DNA of 64,000 nt, from positions 1 through 64,000 of the forward strand of contig NZ_BMFU01000003.1 in the NCBI RefSeq assembly GCF_014639235.1, read 5' to 3'. Both the position numbers and the translations under genes were made by a program. Each line of letters opens with the position of its first letter. Positions within the stretch are counted from its first letter, which is position 1. Below the pieces are notes generated by a model, which made no database searches, was not told the DNA's origin, and was given only the letters and a program-made list of their open reading frames with translations. The DNA is from Paenibacillus silvae (GTDB lineage Bacteria > Bacillota > Bacilli > Paenibacillales > Paenibacillaceae). Below, in pieces: positions 53,989 to 62,773 of the stretch.

Positions 53989-54959
53989 GCCTGTTCCTCC
54001 TTGGTTGCATTCAACGTTGTGTTCATGTTTGTGTTATACCGCGCAAGCCCGCTTGACCACGTTTCGTTGTTCAACGGAGCCAAAATACGCAGCACCTCTT
54101 CCAAAAGCTGATGATCCATCGGCTCTTCAATCCAGCTCGCATTATTCATAATGTTACGCTGACTTGCACTGCTCACCAGCGTTGTCGGAATCTGTTCATT
54201 GGCTGTGGAAAATTGCACGGCCAGCTTGGCGATATCGCTCCCCTGCTCCTGGCAGAAGCGAGCAGCCTTCAGACAGAGCTCCTTCACCCGTTCACCCGCC
54301 GGGTGCCATGCCGGTGTTCCGCGTGTGCTAAGCAATCCCATCGAGAGAGGTGAAGCGTTTACAAGTCCAACCCCTTTTTCCTCCAGCAAAGGCAGAAGGG
54401 ATAACAGCGACGTATCATTCAAGGCATAATGACAGTAAGAGATAATCGCATCCGCATTGACCTGCGGCAGCATCTGCTCGAACAACTGCAGCGGCAAGCC
54501 ACAGATACCCGCATAACGAATAATGCCTTTCTCTTTCAGGTCCAGCAGCGTGGGGAAAGCCTCTTCAACAATAATTTCAGGCTCCACAAACTCAATATCA
54601 TGCAGAAATAAAATATCGATATAATCGGTATGCAGACGAGCCAGGCTTTCCTGCACACTATCCAGAATACGTTTGCGTGAAAAATCAAACTCGTTCTCAC
54701 CGTAACGTCCAGCTTTGGTGGATAACGTATATGAGCTGCGCGGCAAGCTGCGGATCGCCTCACCAAGCACCGTCTCTGCCTTGGTCAATCCATAATACGG
54801 CGAAACGTCTATATAATTCATGCCTGCGTCCACAGCCGCATGAACGGTCCGAATGCCTTCATCGCGATCAATATCACGAAATACAGAACCAAGCGAAGAT
54901 GCCCCAAAACTCAAAACAGGTACGTCCAGCGATGTCTTTCCCAGTTTTCTTTTTTTCAT
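53985..54959 (-). CDS. Aldo/keto reductase resembling L-galactose dehydrogenase
   Basis: The product has 324 residues from the ATG at 54959 behind GGGAGGAACGAAGGA; the longer open frame lacks a site. The AKR tetrad is recognisable (D and Y in FIDVSPYYG-like NYIDVSPYYGLTKAE, K in LSTKAGRYG, H in ILFLHDIEF). From memory, segments such as ISYCHYALNDTSLLSLLP, LVNASPLSMGLL and PAWHPAG correspond closely to plant L-galactose dehydrogenase. It is co-transcribed with a Zn-dependent dehydrogenase, which fits oxidation of a free L-sugar. Confidence 0.85.
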   Translation of the reverse strand: MKKRKLGKTSLDVPVLSFGASSLGSVFRDIDRDEGIRTVHAAVDAGMNYIDVSPYYGLTKAETVLGEAIRSLPRSSYTLSTKAGRYGENEFDFSRKRILDSVQESLARLHTDYIDILFLHDIEFVEPEIIVEEAFPTLLDLKEKGIIRYAGICGLPLQLFEQMLPQVNADAIISYCHYALNDTSLLSLLPLLEEKGVGLVNASPLSMGLLSTRGTPAWHPAGERVKELCLKAARFCQEQGSDIAKLAVQFSTANEQIPTTLVSSASQRNIMNNASWIEEPMDHQLLEEVLRILAPLNNETWSSGLARYNTNMNTTLNATKEEQA

Positions 54960-55128
54960 TCCTTCGTTCCTCCCAGCGGTTTTACTACACAACTGTCCCT
55001 TCATTGTATCAGTTAAAAATCTATATAACATATCGTCAATTGCGTAATATGTACTGTTTAATGATCTGCATGATGATCTACAATCTATCTGGAATCTATC
55101 TGCATATTATGATTTGTCACGCCAAAAA

Positions 55129-55159
55129 GGGACAAAGCAGCGTAAACCTGCTTTGTCCC
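55129..55159 (-). terminator. Terminator of mqnC
   Basis: The perfect stem GGGACAAAGCAG/CTGCTTTGTCCC is followed on the minus strand by TTTTTGGC. Confidence 0.9.
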
Positions 55160-55197
55160 TTGGTTATAAAATCCTATTTTTGCAATATAAGATCAGA

Positions 55198-56334
55198 TTA
55201 GTTCTGCATTACAAAATCTTTAGGCACACTGCTCTCTTCGTCAAACATACGCAATATCTCATAACGAGTGTTGCGCTGCGCCGGAATATAGCCGGACTCG
55301 CGAATCAGACGCAGAATAGACTCAATGTTTACTTTGTATGTTGCGCCTGCGGAAGATACCACATTTTCCTCAATCATCGTGCTGCCGAAGTCGTTGCAGC
55401 CGAATTCAAGCGATTTTTTACCAATCTCGGGACCCATCGTTACCCAGGAGGATTGAATGTTTTTGATATTGTCCAGCACCAGACGGCTGATCGCTACAGT
55501 TTTCAAATATTCTTCCGGGGTTTGGCGCTCCAGCTTGAGGTTTGTGTTATCCGGCTGGAAAGTCCACGGAATAAAGGCCAGGAAACCTTCGGAATCATAC
55601 TTGTTTGCAATGCACTCATCCTGCGCGTCACGAACACGCATCAGATGCAGTGCACGCTCCTCCATGGATTCCCCGAGACCGATAACCATCGTTGCTGTTG
55701 TATTCATCCCGATCCGGTGAGCTGTCTGCATCACGTCCATCCAGTCACGCCATGAGCCTTTCAGGCGGCTGATTTTGCGGCGTGTACGGTCATCCAGAAT
55801 TTCAGCACCGCCGCCAGGCAGAGAATCAAGTCCAGCCTCGTGAATGGCACGTACAACCTCTTCCAGCGTAAGCCCATCGGATACTTCCACCATTTTCATA
55901 ATCTCGGCTGGCGAGAAGGAGTGCATCGTGATATTCGGGAAACGCTCCTTGATGGCTTTCAGCAGGTCCGTATAATAACTGAATGGCAGATTCGGATTGG
56001 TTCCTCCCTGCATCAGAATCTCGGTGCCGTTAACGTCCTCTGTCTCCTGAATCTTCTGGAAAATGACCTCATCAGGCAGTACATACCCTTCTTCTGAACC
56101 AGGTCTGCGATAGAAAGCACAAAAACGGCAGTATACGTCACATACATTCGTGTAGTTAACGTTACGCCCGATTACAAAAGTTCTGTATGGTTCAGGGTGC
56201 ATACGCTTCATGATCACATTGGCAGCTGCCCCGATTTTGTCCACTTCGTCGGATTCAAATAACTGAATCGTGTCTTCCAGGTCCAAACGTTCGCCCCTAA
56301 GGGCTTTATCTAAGATACGGTCCACCGTACTCAT
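55198..56334 (-). CDS. mqnC: Cyclic dehypoxanthinyl futalosine synthase (radical SAM)
   Basis: The product has 378 residues. The radical SAM cluster cysteines C65, C69 and C72 form CDVYCRFC. Other family segments are EILMQGGTNP, MHSFSPAEI, LDSLPGGGAEILDD, MVIGLGESMEER and FIPWTFQPDNT. MqnC cyclises dehypoxanthinyl futalosine in the futalosine route to menaquinone. The other mqn genes are not in the window. A CofH-like role is less likely because the GGGAEI/AFIPW context fits MqnC. Confidence 0.92.
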   Translation of the reverse strand: MSTVDRILDKALRGERLDLEDTIQLFESDEVDKIGAAANVIMKRMHPEPYRTFVIGRNVNYTNVCDVYCRFCAFYRRPGSEEGYVLPDEVIFQKIQETEDVNGTEILMQGGTNPNLPFSYYTDLLKAIKERFPNITMHSFSPAEIMKMVEVSDGLTLEEVVRAIHEAGLDSLPGGGAEILDDRTRRKISRLKGSWRDWMDVMQTAHRIGMNTTATMVIGLGESMEERALHLMRVRDAQDECIANKYDSEGFLAFIPWTFQPDNTNLKLERQTPEEYLKTVAISRLVLDNIKNIQSSWVTMGPEIGKKSLEFGCNDFGSTMIEENVVSSAGATYKVNIESILRLIRESGYIPAQRNTRYEILRMFDEESSVPKDFVMQN

Positions 56335-56465
56335 CGTAAAAAGCCTCCCTCATGAAGAGAAAATAATACGATGCTCCATCCGGCTGGTTTGCAATAAGCA
56401 ACTTCTGTCGGCAACATCGTAATGGTCTACTGTACATATCGTAACACAGGTTACATGTGAAAAAA

Positions 56466-56487
56466 AGCACCTTATACAAAGGTGCCT
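56466..56487 (-). terminator. Terminator of the metA-metI-metC operon
   Basis: The stem AGGCACCTT/AAGGTGCT is followed on the minus strand by TTTTTTT. Confidence 0.9.
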
Positions 56488-56567
56488 TAAAAATCAATTA
56501 AAATTTTTACATATAAACTCAAGTTTCTGTGCAAAAGAATAGTTCAATATATTCTGTCTTTTTAACT

Positions 56568-57743
56568 TTATTCGGCCTCCAAAGCCTGCTCCAGATCGGC
56601 AATCAGATCATCAATATCCTCAAGACCTACCGAGAAACGCAGCAATCCGTCGGTAATTCCGCGCTCATGTCGAACCTCTGCCGGCATAGCCGCGTGTGAC
56701 ATCATTGTAGGATAGGAAAGAATACTTTCCACCGCACCTAAACTTACAGCAACAATCGGCAGCTTCACGCGGTTCAGCACTGCTTTGGCACGATCTCCCG
56801 AGCCTACGTCAAAAGAAACAACAGCTCCGTAGCCCGTAGACTGACGCTCATGTGCTTCACGGCCCGGGTGATCCTCAAGTCCAGGGTAGTAGACAGCCGT
56901 TATATCCTTGCGCCCTTTAAGCCAGGCCGCAAGCTTGGCTGTACTCTGTTCACTGTGAGCCATGCGCGCACCAAGTGTTTTCATCCCACGCATCAGAAGC
57001 CAGGATTCCTGAGCTCCGAGCACCGTACCCAATCCATTTTGCAGCCGCTTCAGCTGTGTGCCCAGCTCATCTGTACGTGCAACAGCCAGCCCCGCCAGCA
57101 CATCACTGTGACCGCCCAGAAACTTCGTAGCACTATGTACAACGATATCTACGCCAAACTCAATCGGACGCTGATAATACGGTGTCATAAATGTGTTATC
57201 CAGAATCGTAATCAGTTCGTGTTCCTTCGACCAGGACGTCACGGCCGCAATATCCGTAATCTTTAATGTCGGATTGGAGGGGGTCTCCATATAAACAGCT
57301 TTGGTGTTCGGTTTAAGGGCCGCCTTGACTTCCTCGATATTCGTCATATCTACAAATGTAGTCTCGATCTGCATACGGCTGAGAATGGTCGTCAGCAGGC
57401 GATAAGTGCCCCCGTATACATCCTCCGTAACAATGATATGGTCTCCTGCAGAAAACATCATAAATACACTGGAGATGGCAGCCATGCCTGATGAGTAGGC
57501 AAAACCACGCACTCCGCCTTCCAGCAAAGCGATATAGTCCTCCAGAGCTTGACGGGTAGGATTGCCCGAACGGCTGTAGTCGTGCTGTGGTGGATTAAAA
57601 ATATCAAAATGATGGAATGTCGAAGCCTGATAAATCGGCACGCTAGATGCGCCCGTTGTCTGGTCAATCTCATCCCCGAAATGAAGCAGCTTTGTCTCAA
57701 ACTTTAATCCTGATTCCGTTTTTTTGCGGTTTGCATCACTCAT
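56568..57743 (-). CDS. metC: Cystathionine beta-lyase (PLP, Cys/Met metabolism family)
   Basis: The product has 391 residues. Family motifs include FAYSSGMAAISS, VYGGTYRL, ETPSNPTLKI, LDNTFMTPYYQRP and the PLP lysine in VVHSATKFLGGHSD. It lies second after metI in an S-box operon, overlapping it by four bases. That is the order of Bacillus metI-metC, so it most likely cleaves cystathionine to homocysteine. A cystathionine gamma-synthase role is the alternative, since the paralogues are hard to tell apart by sequence. Confidence 0.88.
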   Translation of the reverse strand: MSDANRKKTESGLKFETKLLHFGDEIDQTTGASSVPIYQASTFHHFDIFNPPQHDYSRSGNPTRQALEDYIALLEGGVRGFAYSSGMAAISSVFMMFSAGDHIIVTEDVYGGTYRLLTTILSRMQIETTFVDMTNIEEVKAALKPNTKAVYMETPSNPTLKITDIAAVTSWSKEHELITILDNTFMTPYYQRPIEFGVDIVVHSATKFLGGHSDVLAGLAVARTDELGTQLKRLQNGLGTVLGAQESWLLMRGMKTLGARMAHSEQSTAKLAAWLKGRKDITAVYYPGLEDHPGREAHERQSTGYGAVVSFDVGSGDRAKAVLNRVKLPIVAVSLGAVESILSYPTMMSHAAMPAEVRHERGITDGLLRFSVGLEDIDDLIADLEQALEAE

Positions 57744-58924
57744 GAGATTACGCCTCCTTCCACTTCCTGCTGCGCTGCCAGCAGCGCCTGATTCAGATCG
57801 GCAATCAAGTCCTCCGCATGTTCAATTCCGACAGAGAAACGCAGCAAACGGTCATCTACACCTACAGCATCACGAATCTCCAGCGGGATATCCGCATGTG
57901 TCTGCACTGCCGGGTAAGTCATGAGGGATTCTACACCGCCAAGGCTTTCGGCAAACGCAATTAATTGAATATGACGCAGCAATGGCTCCACATAACGTGC
58001 ATCCTTGACTTTAAATGAGAAGATGCCGGTATTGCCTGAAGATTGCTTCTGCTGAATGTCATATCCCGGATGATCGGACAATCCCGGATGGAATACTTCC
58101 GCAACCGCCGGATGCTCCAGCAGGAACTTCGCGATGGTCAGTGCGTTATATTCGTGACGCTCCATGCGAAGCGCAAGGGTTTTCATGCCTTTCATCAATT
58201 GATAGGAATCACTCGGCGATAACACCGCACCAATCGAATTATGAAGGAAAGCCATTTCCGCAGACAAAGCTTCACCTTTGGTAATAATAAGTCCAGCGAG
58301 AACATCATTATGTCCTCCTAGATATTTGGTAGCACTATGAATGATAATGTCTGCGCCAAGTTCAATCGGACGCTGGAAGAACGGCGTGAGCAGTGTGTTG
58401 TCCACGATCGTCAGCAGGTTATGGCTTTTGGCCCAGGTGGCTACGGCTTGTACGTCCGTGATCATCATGAGCGGATTGGTTGGGGTCTCGATGAATACAG
58501 CTTTGGTATTTGGCTGATACACCTTCTCCAGCGCTTCCAGATCATTCGTATCCACGTAACTTGCTGTTACGCCAAACCGAGATAAAATTCGCTCCAGCAG
58601 TCGATACGTACCACCGTACAGATCAAGTGAAACAATCAGATGATCTCCTTGGCTGAACATCGCAAAGATCGTTTGCAGCGCCGCCATACCAGAGCTACAG
58701 GCAAAACCTGCATCACCGGATTCTAATGCCGCTGCAGCCTCCTCCAGCACTTTACGTGTTGGATTGGTTGTACGAATGTAATCAAACCCGGTGCTTTGTC
58801 CAAGCTTAGGGTGGCGAAACGCAGTGGATTGATAAATCGGAAAGTTAACGGCTCCTGTAACCGGTTCATTGATGGACCCAATCTGAGCTAAACGGCTCTC
58901 AATCTTCAATTTGTTATCTTCCAT
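57740..58924 (-). CDS. metI: Cystathionine gamma-synthase/O-acetylhomoserine thiolyase
   Basis: The product has 394 residues. It has FACSSGMAALQTIF, LYGGTYRLLER, ETPTNPLMMI, VDNTLLTPFFQRP and the PLP lysine in IIHSATKYLGGHND. It is a close paralogue of the next gene and lies 24 bp after metA. The Bacillus MetI enzyme joins O-acetylhomoserine with cysteine or sulfide. The assignment between metI and metC follows operon order. Confidence 0.88.
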   Translation of the reverse strand: MEDNKLKIESRLAQIGSINEPVTGAVNFPIYQSTAFRHPKLGQSTGFDYIRTTNPTRKVLEEAAAALESGDAGFACSSGMAALQTIFAMFSQGDHLIVSLDLYGGTYRLLERILSRFGVTASYVDTNDLEALEKVYQPNTKAVFIETPTNPLMMITDVQAVATWAKSHNLLTIVDNTLLTPFFQRPIELGADIIIHSATKYLGGHNDVLAGLIITKGEALSAEMAFLHNSIGAVLSPSDSYQLMKGMKTLALRMERHEYNALTIAKFLLEHPAVAEVFHPGLSDHPGYDIQQKQSSGNTGIFSFKVKDARYVEPLLRHIQLIAFAESLGGVESLMTYPAVQTHADIPLEIRDAVGVDDRLLRFSVGIEHAEDLIADLNQALLAAQQEVEGGVIS

Positions 58925-58948
58925 TACTGCATCCTCCTGTAATCACGA

Positions 58949-59866
58949 TTAGATTTGCGGACCAATATCATAAGGTGTTTCCTGATACACATAGTAATTG
59001 AGCCAGTTAGAGAATAATAAGTTGGCATGTGCACGCCAGGTAGCCGGAGGGAGTTGGGATGGGTCATCGTTCGGATAATAATGCTTAGGCAGTGCGATAT
59101 CCAATCCTTTGGCTACATCACGGTCATACTCCCATTTTAAAGAGAATGGATCGTACTCGGCATGTCCTGTAGCAAAAATTTGCTTACCATCCTTGGTGGC
59201 TACCAGAAATACGCCTGCTTCCTCGGACTCGGCTAAAATTTCAAGCCTGTCGTTTTTCTCGATATCCTCACGTCTTACGTCTGTATGGCGAGAGTGAGGC
59301 ACGTTAAACACCTCATCAAATCCCCGGAGCAGTGGAACATGGGGTTTGTTGATCGTATGTGGGAATACTCCAAAACATTTTTCATCCAGCGGAACTTTGG
59401 GTACATCAAAATGGTGGTATAAACCAGCCTGTGATGCCCAACAGATATGCATGGTCGACGTTACATTGGTTTTGGTCCATTCAAAAATTTCCTGAATCTC
59501 CTTCCAATAATTTACGTCCTCAAAATCCAATTGCTCCACCGGCGCACCTGTAATAATCATGCCGTCGAAACGGCGGTGCTGGATCTCATCGAATGTTTTG
59601 TAGAACATGTCAAGATATTCCTGAGACGTATTTTTGGAGGTATGAGATTTGGGATGCACAAGCACCACATCCACCTGAATAGGCGTGTTCCCCACCAAAC
59701 GCAGCAATTGAGTTTCGGTGGTCTCTTTGGTAGGCATCAGATTCAGAATAGCAATGCGCAGCGGACGAATATCCTGCTTGTATGCGGACGTTTCGTCCAT
59801 GACAAAGATATTCTCCCCTTCAAGCACTTCTTTAGCTGGTAGTGTGTCCGGAATTTTAATTGGCAT
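58949..59866 (-). CDS. metA: Homoserine O-acetyltransferase, MetA family
   Basis: The product has 305 residues from the ATG at 59866 (MPIKIPDTLPA), behind AGGAGGAATC. The catalytic cysteine C142 is in MHICWASQAGLYHHF. E111 in ITGAPVEQLDF occupies the position where Glu gives acetyl-CoA and Gly gives succinyl-CoA specificity in this family, so I predict acetyl transfer despite the old succinyltransferase name. It is the first gene of the SAM-controlled methionine operon. Confidence 0.93.
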   Translation of the reverse strand: MPIKIPDTLPAKEVLEGENIFVMDETSAYKQDIRPLRIAILNLMPTKETTETQLLRLVGNTPIQVDVVLVHPKSHTSKNTSQEYLDMFYKTFDEIQHRRFDGMIITGAPVEQLDFEDVNYWKEIQEIFEWTKTNVTSTMHICWASQAGLYHHFDVPKVPLDEKCFGVFPHTINKPHVPLLRGFDEVFNVPHSRHTDVRREDIEKNDRLEILAESEEAGVFLVATKDGKQIFATGHAEYDPFSLKWEYDRDVAKGLDIALPKHYYPNDDPSQLPPATWRAHANLLFSNWLNYYVYQETPYDIGPQI

Positions 59867-59945
59867 GGTGAGTTGATTCCTCCTTGGTCGTGATAGATCA
59901 CATTTTGCCGCGAAAATCACTGCTGAGAAGTTGGGGCATACAACA

Positions 59946-60120
59946 AAGACCTCTCTCGGATTCCGAGAAAGGTCATATGTAAACAGATATGCGCCTCTCT
60001 CATCTCTCAGTTACAACAGCACCACAAGGATGCTTGGTCGCTGCAAGAATTAGCACCGTGCGGTATATCGCCGGTTGCCGGGTTTCATCGGGCTAGTCCC
60101 TCCACCTACTCTTGATAAGA
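59946..60120 (-). promoter_or_regulatory. S-box (SAM-I) riboswitch of the methionine operon
   Basis: On the minus strand the aptamer begins CTTATCAAGAGTAGGTGGAG and has GGGACTAGCCCGATGAAACC, GGCAACC and GGTGCTAATTC, all hallmarks of SAM-I. The terminator GACCTTTCTCGG/CCGAGAGAGGTC (59948-59974) follows. Upstream, TATAAT (60135-60140) is the likely -10. SAM binding should stop transcription of metA-metI-metC. Confidence 0.96.
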
Positions 60121-60354
60121 TTTCGCTGTATTCAATTATAATTCAAATTTATTAACTTTTACTTTAAAACATTCAGGCCCTCACGTCAAGATGCAGTTAG
60201 GTGTTTCTGGTGCCGAATTCGGAACCGTTTCTTCGCCGTAATCATACACTGCCTCAGAGCGCGAAATAGACACATTTTGCGCTTGAAAGCACTCTGGACC
60301 AGCGGTATACTAGACAAGTGTTTATAAGCCCTTATGTGAGAGGTGACATATTAA
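60121..60354. other. Divergent promoter region between the S-box and corA units
   Basis: This region is AT-rich near the S-box promoter (TATAAT at 60135-60140 on the minus strand). A GAGAGGTGA ribosome site at the right end serves the 35-codon ORF. No other gene is visible. Confidence 0.4.
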
Positions 60355-60462
60355 ATGGATGGCGACCCGAGGCCCAATTGGCAGTCGATTTCCGAACAAC
60401 TGCATAGAGAATGGACATCAGCATCGGCAGCGGGCCGTTTTTTCCGTTTGATTATAGATTGA
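60355..60462 (+). CDS. Putative 35-residue leader peptide ahead of corA
   Basis: An ATG at 60355 follows GAGAGGTGA at eight bases. The peptide starts MDGDPRPNW and ends RFFRLIID. The acidic/proline start resembles leader peptides that control Mg2+ transporter genes in enterobacteria (MgtL-type). Codons near 60425-60445 overlap CGGCAGCGGGCCGTTTTTT, a small terminator-like hairpin. CGGCAGCG (60425-60432) can alternatively pair with CGCTGCCG near 60498-60505. The ORF ends 118 bp before corA. Regulation is inferred and unproven. Confidence 0.45.
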   Translation: MDGDPRPNWQSISEQLHREWTSASAAGRFFRLIID

Positions 60463-60580
60463 ACGTAAACAAGCGGAGACCTGTACATCGGGCTTCGCTG
60501 CCGACCGGATGATCTGTTCTTTTGCGCCCATATTAATGATGAAATCCGCCACGATGGCGGGTGCAGAAGGAGTAGATTAC

Positions 60581-61516
60581 ATGAAAATCCGGTTGGTTAA
60601 TAACGGTGTATTTATTCCGGTGGATGATATCCAGCAAGCGCTGACTCCACCGGCTGAAGGTTTTTACTGGATCGATGCAGACGTAGATGATCTGGCTGTA
60701 CTGCAGCCCCTGTTTTCCATGCATGATCTGGCTGTGGAGGACTGCTTGAGTGATGAGGAGCAGCGTCCAAAAATTGAAATTTATGAAAATCATTATTTTA
60801 TCGTGATCAACAGCATTCGCTTTGATGATGAAGAGATTTTTCTGCGGGCAGTCAATCTGTTTCTCGGCAGACATTTCATTATCAGTGTAACGAAACAGAA
60901 GGTCAGTGAATTACGGATGCTGAAGCCGATCCTGTGGGAACAGGAGATCAGCAGTCCCGATCGCTTTCTCTATTTGCTGGTTGACTTGATTGTAGACAAT
61001 TATTTCACCGTTGGTGACCGAATTGAAGCTCGCATCGAGAAGCTGGAAGAAGACATTCTGATGCACACCAAGAAGTCTCATCTGAACGAAATTATCGGTT
61101 TGCGAAGTGAAATATTGTGGCTGAAAAAGGTGCTTGGTCCTCAGAAAGAGGTTATCAATACCCTGAACAAAAAAGACCTGCGTCTGATTGATGATCAGCT
61201 GCAAAAATACTTCAGTGACATTTATGAGAACGCCGTGAAAATTTCGGAAACGTTCGAAACGTACCGCGACCTGATGGGCAACCTGCGAGAAGCCTATCAA
61301 TCCAGTATCGCAAACCGGGCGAATGAGATCATGCGCGTGTTTACGGCCATTACAACGGTCTTCATGCCGCTGACCGTGATTACCGGAATATACGGGATGA
61401 ACTTTGATAACATGCCTGAGCTGCACTGGAGATATGGCTATTACGCCGTCATTGGCCTCATGATTACACTCGGCCTGACGATGTTCTTTATTTTCCGCAA
61501 AAAAGACTGGATTTGA
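60581..61516 (+). CDS. corA: CorA-family magnesium/divalent cation channel
   Basis: The product has 311 residues from the ATG at 60581 behind GAAGGAGTAG; a longer open frame from 60509 is unsupported. A soluble N-terminal domain and a long stalk helix precede two C-terminal membrane helices. The signature YGMNF ends the first helix (ITTVFMPLTVITGIYGMNF), and the C-terminus is the basic FRKKDWI. CorA pentamers import Mg2+ and may carry Co2+ or Ni2+. Confidence 0.94.
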   Translation: MKIRLVNNGVFIPVDDIQQALTPPAEGFYWIDADVDDLAVLQPLFSMHDLAVEDCLSDEEQRPKIEIYENHYFIVINSIRFDDEEIFLRAVNLFLGRHFIISVTKQKVSELRMLKPILWEQEISSPDRFLYLLVDLIVDNYFTVGDRIEARIEKLEEDILMHTKKSHLNEIIGLRSEILWLKKVLGPQKEVINTLNKKDLRLIDDQLQKYFSDIYENAVKISETFETYRDLMGNLREAYQSSIANRANEIMRVFTAITTVFMPLTVITGIYGMNFDNMPELHWRYGYYAVIGLMITLGLTMFFIFRKKDWI

Positions 61517-61520
61517 AATG

Positions 61521-61557
61521 AAGACGAAGCGCTCCTCACCGGGAACGACTTCGTCTT
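61521..61557 (+). terminator. Terminator of corA
   Basis: The stem AAGACGAAG/CTTCGTCTT is followed by TTTGG. Confidence 0.85.
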
Positions 61558-61589
61558 TTTGGTATCTGTTATTCCTGAGCACTACCAAG

Positions 61590-62591
61590 CTAACCAGCAT
61601 TACGTTCCGTTTCCACATGCCTGCGGAAACGGATGCGAATCATACGCAATCGTTCATATACCTGCTCAAGGCTACCTGCTTCCGGGCGCTCTCCTCCGTA
61701 AACTTTATGTAAGACAGGCTTCAGAAACGTATCGCCCAATTCCTCATACGCACTCCAGACAGCCTCCTGTTCAGCCTCAGGCATCACAGCCAGTTCTACA
61801 TCGAGCAGAGAGTCCGTATCGTAACCTTCCAGATCCAGCGTCTCCAGCAGTTCAATTAACTCACGGCGGGATAAACCAGAGCGAATTACAATCTCTTCCA
61901 AAGTCTGCCCATCCTTCATACCCTGCAGCACATGCTTGCGCGTGAGGAATTTATCCAGCTCCTGCTTGTATTTCTGCTCCTTTTGCTTGTACAACCAGCT
62001 GTCGTACTCCTCCTCCTTCAAAACGGTATACACCCAATCCAGCGGGAACGATCTGGAACGCTCGGTCCCACTTGTCATCTCCAGCCATTCCAGCCCGTAC
62101 TCCGACGCTTTGCTCTCACCAACACCAGGCAACTGCATGAGTTCATCCATCGTATGGGGTACAAAAGCGCTAATCAGCCGGAGCAGCCGATTGGTTGCTA
62201 CAAAATAAGGAGCTTTACGATCACTTGCAGCCTTCTGCCGCCGCCATGCACACAGATCATCATATAATTGCTCATTCCCATACAGCTCGCTAAAGCAATG
62301 CAGCCGCTGCCCCGCATAACTGCGAGGTTTCAGCTCCTCGTTCTCATGATACAATCCTTGCAGCAAAGGACGATACCCCTCGCTCATCTGCATCGCAAGC
62401 TGATGACGGTAAATATGCAGTAATTCCTCCCATGAGGTGCCCTCATACCAGATCGTATCTTCGCGATCCCCGGCCTCATACCTGCTCCAGCCCAGATGCC
62501 ACATGTTCTCCTCCTCCCCGATCCACAGCTGGGCTATGTCCTCATGTTGATCTGATGTTCTGGATAACTTGTTCATGAAAATGACTTCCAT
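61590..62591 (-). CDS. HRDC-domain protein of unknown function
   Basis: The product has 333 residues from the ATG at 62591 (MEVIFMNKLSR), behind AAGGAGGGG. The middle (about 125-205) is an HRDC fold (WRRQKAASDRKAPYFVATNR, LMQLPGVGESKASEYG), a nucleic-acid-binding module found in RecQ and RNase D. No helicase or nuclease motif accompanies it. The N-terminal 120 residues include WIGEEENMWHLGWSRYEAGD. The C-terminal half has a probable helix-turn-helix (TLEEIVIRSGLSRRELIELL), as in RecQ-related proteins. Confidence 0.8.
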   Translation of the reverse strand: MEVIFMNKLSRTSDQHEDIAQLWIGEEENMWHLGWSRYEAGDREDTIWYEGTSWEELLHIYRHQLAMQMSEGYRPLLQGLYHENEELKPRSYAGQRLHCFSELYGNEQLYDDLCAWRRQKAASDRKAPYFVATNRLLRLISAFVPHTMDELMQLPGVGESKASEYGLEWLEMTSGTERSRSFPLDWVYTVLKEEEYDSWLYKQKEQKYKQELDKFLTRKHVLQGMKDGQTLEEIVIRSGLSRRELIELLETLDLEGYDTDSLLDVELAVMPEAEQEAVWSAYEELGDTFLKPVLHKVYGGERPEAGSLEQVYERLRMIRIRFRRHVETERNAG

Positions 62592-62667
62592 GTATATTCC
62601 CCTCCTTATAACGTTGCAGCATATCCGATTAACAAAGCATCGGCTGTCTTCGGACAGCACAAAAAAA

Positions 62668-62700
62668 CACCCCTCCTGCGAAAATGCCGCAAGAGAGGTG
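62668..62700 (-). terminator. Terminator of the ROK kinase gene
   Basis: The stem CACCTCTCTTGCG/CGCAGGAGGGGTG is followed on the minus strand by TTTTTTT. Confidence 0.92.
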
Positions 62701-62773
62701 CTTCCTCATTAACCGTGCTATACTGTTGCACCTATCATAACCATAATGGTAAAATTCGTCATCCCTATATTAT

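Noticed and set aside
56568..58924. Recent tandem duplication of metI and metC
   Set aside because: The two PLP enzymes are clearly diverged and occur as a pair in Bacillus, so this is the ordinary ancestral arrangement.
60121..60580. M-box (ykoK) Mg2+ riboswitch ahead of corA
   Set aside because: The conserved M-box core segments are absent, so only a leader ORF with possible alternative stems is proposed.
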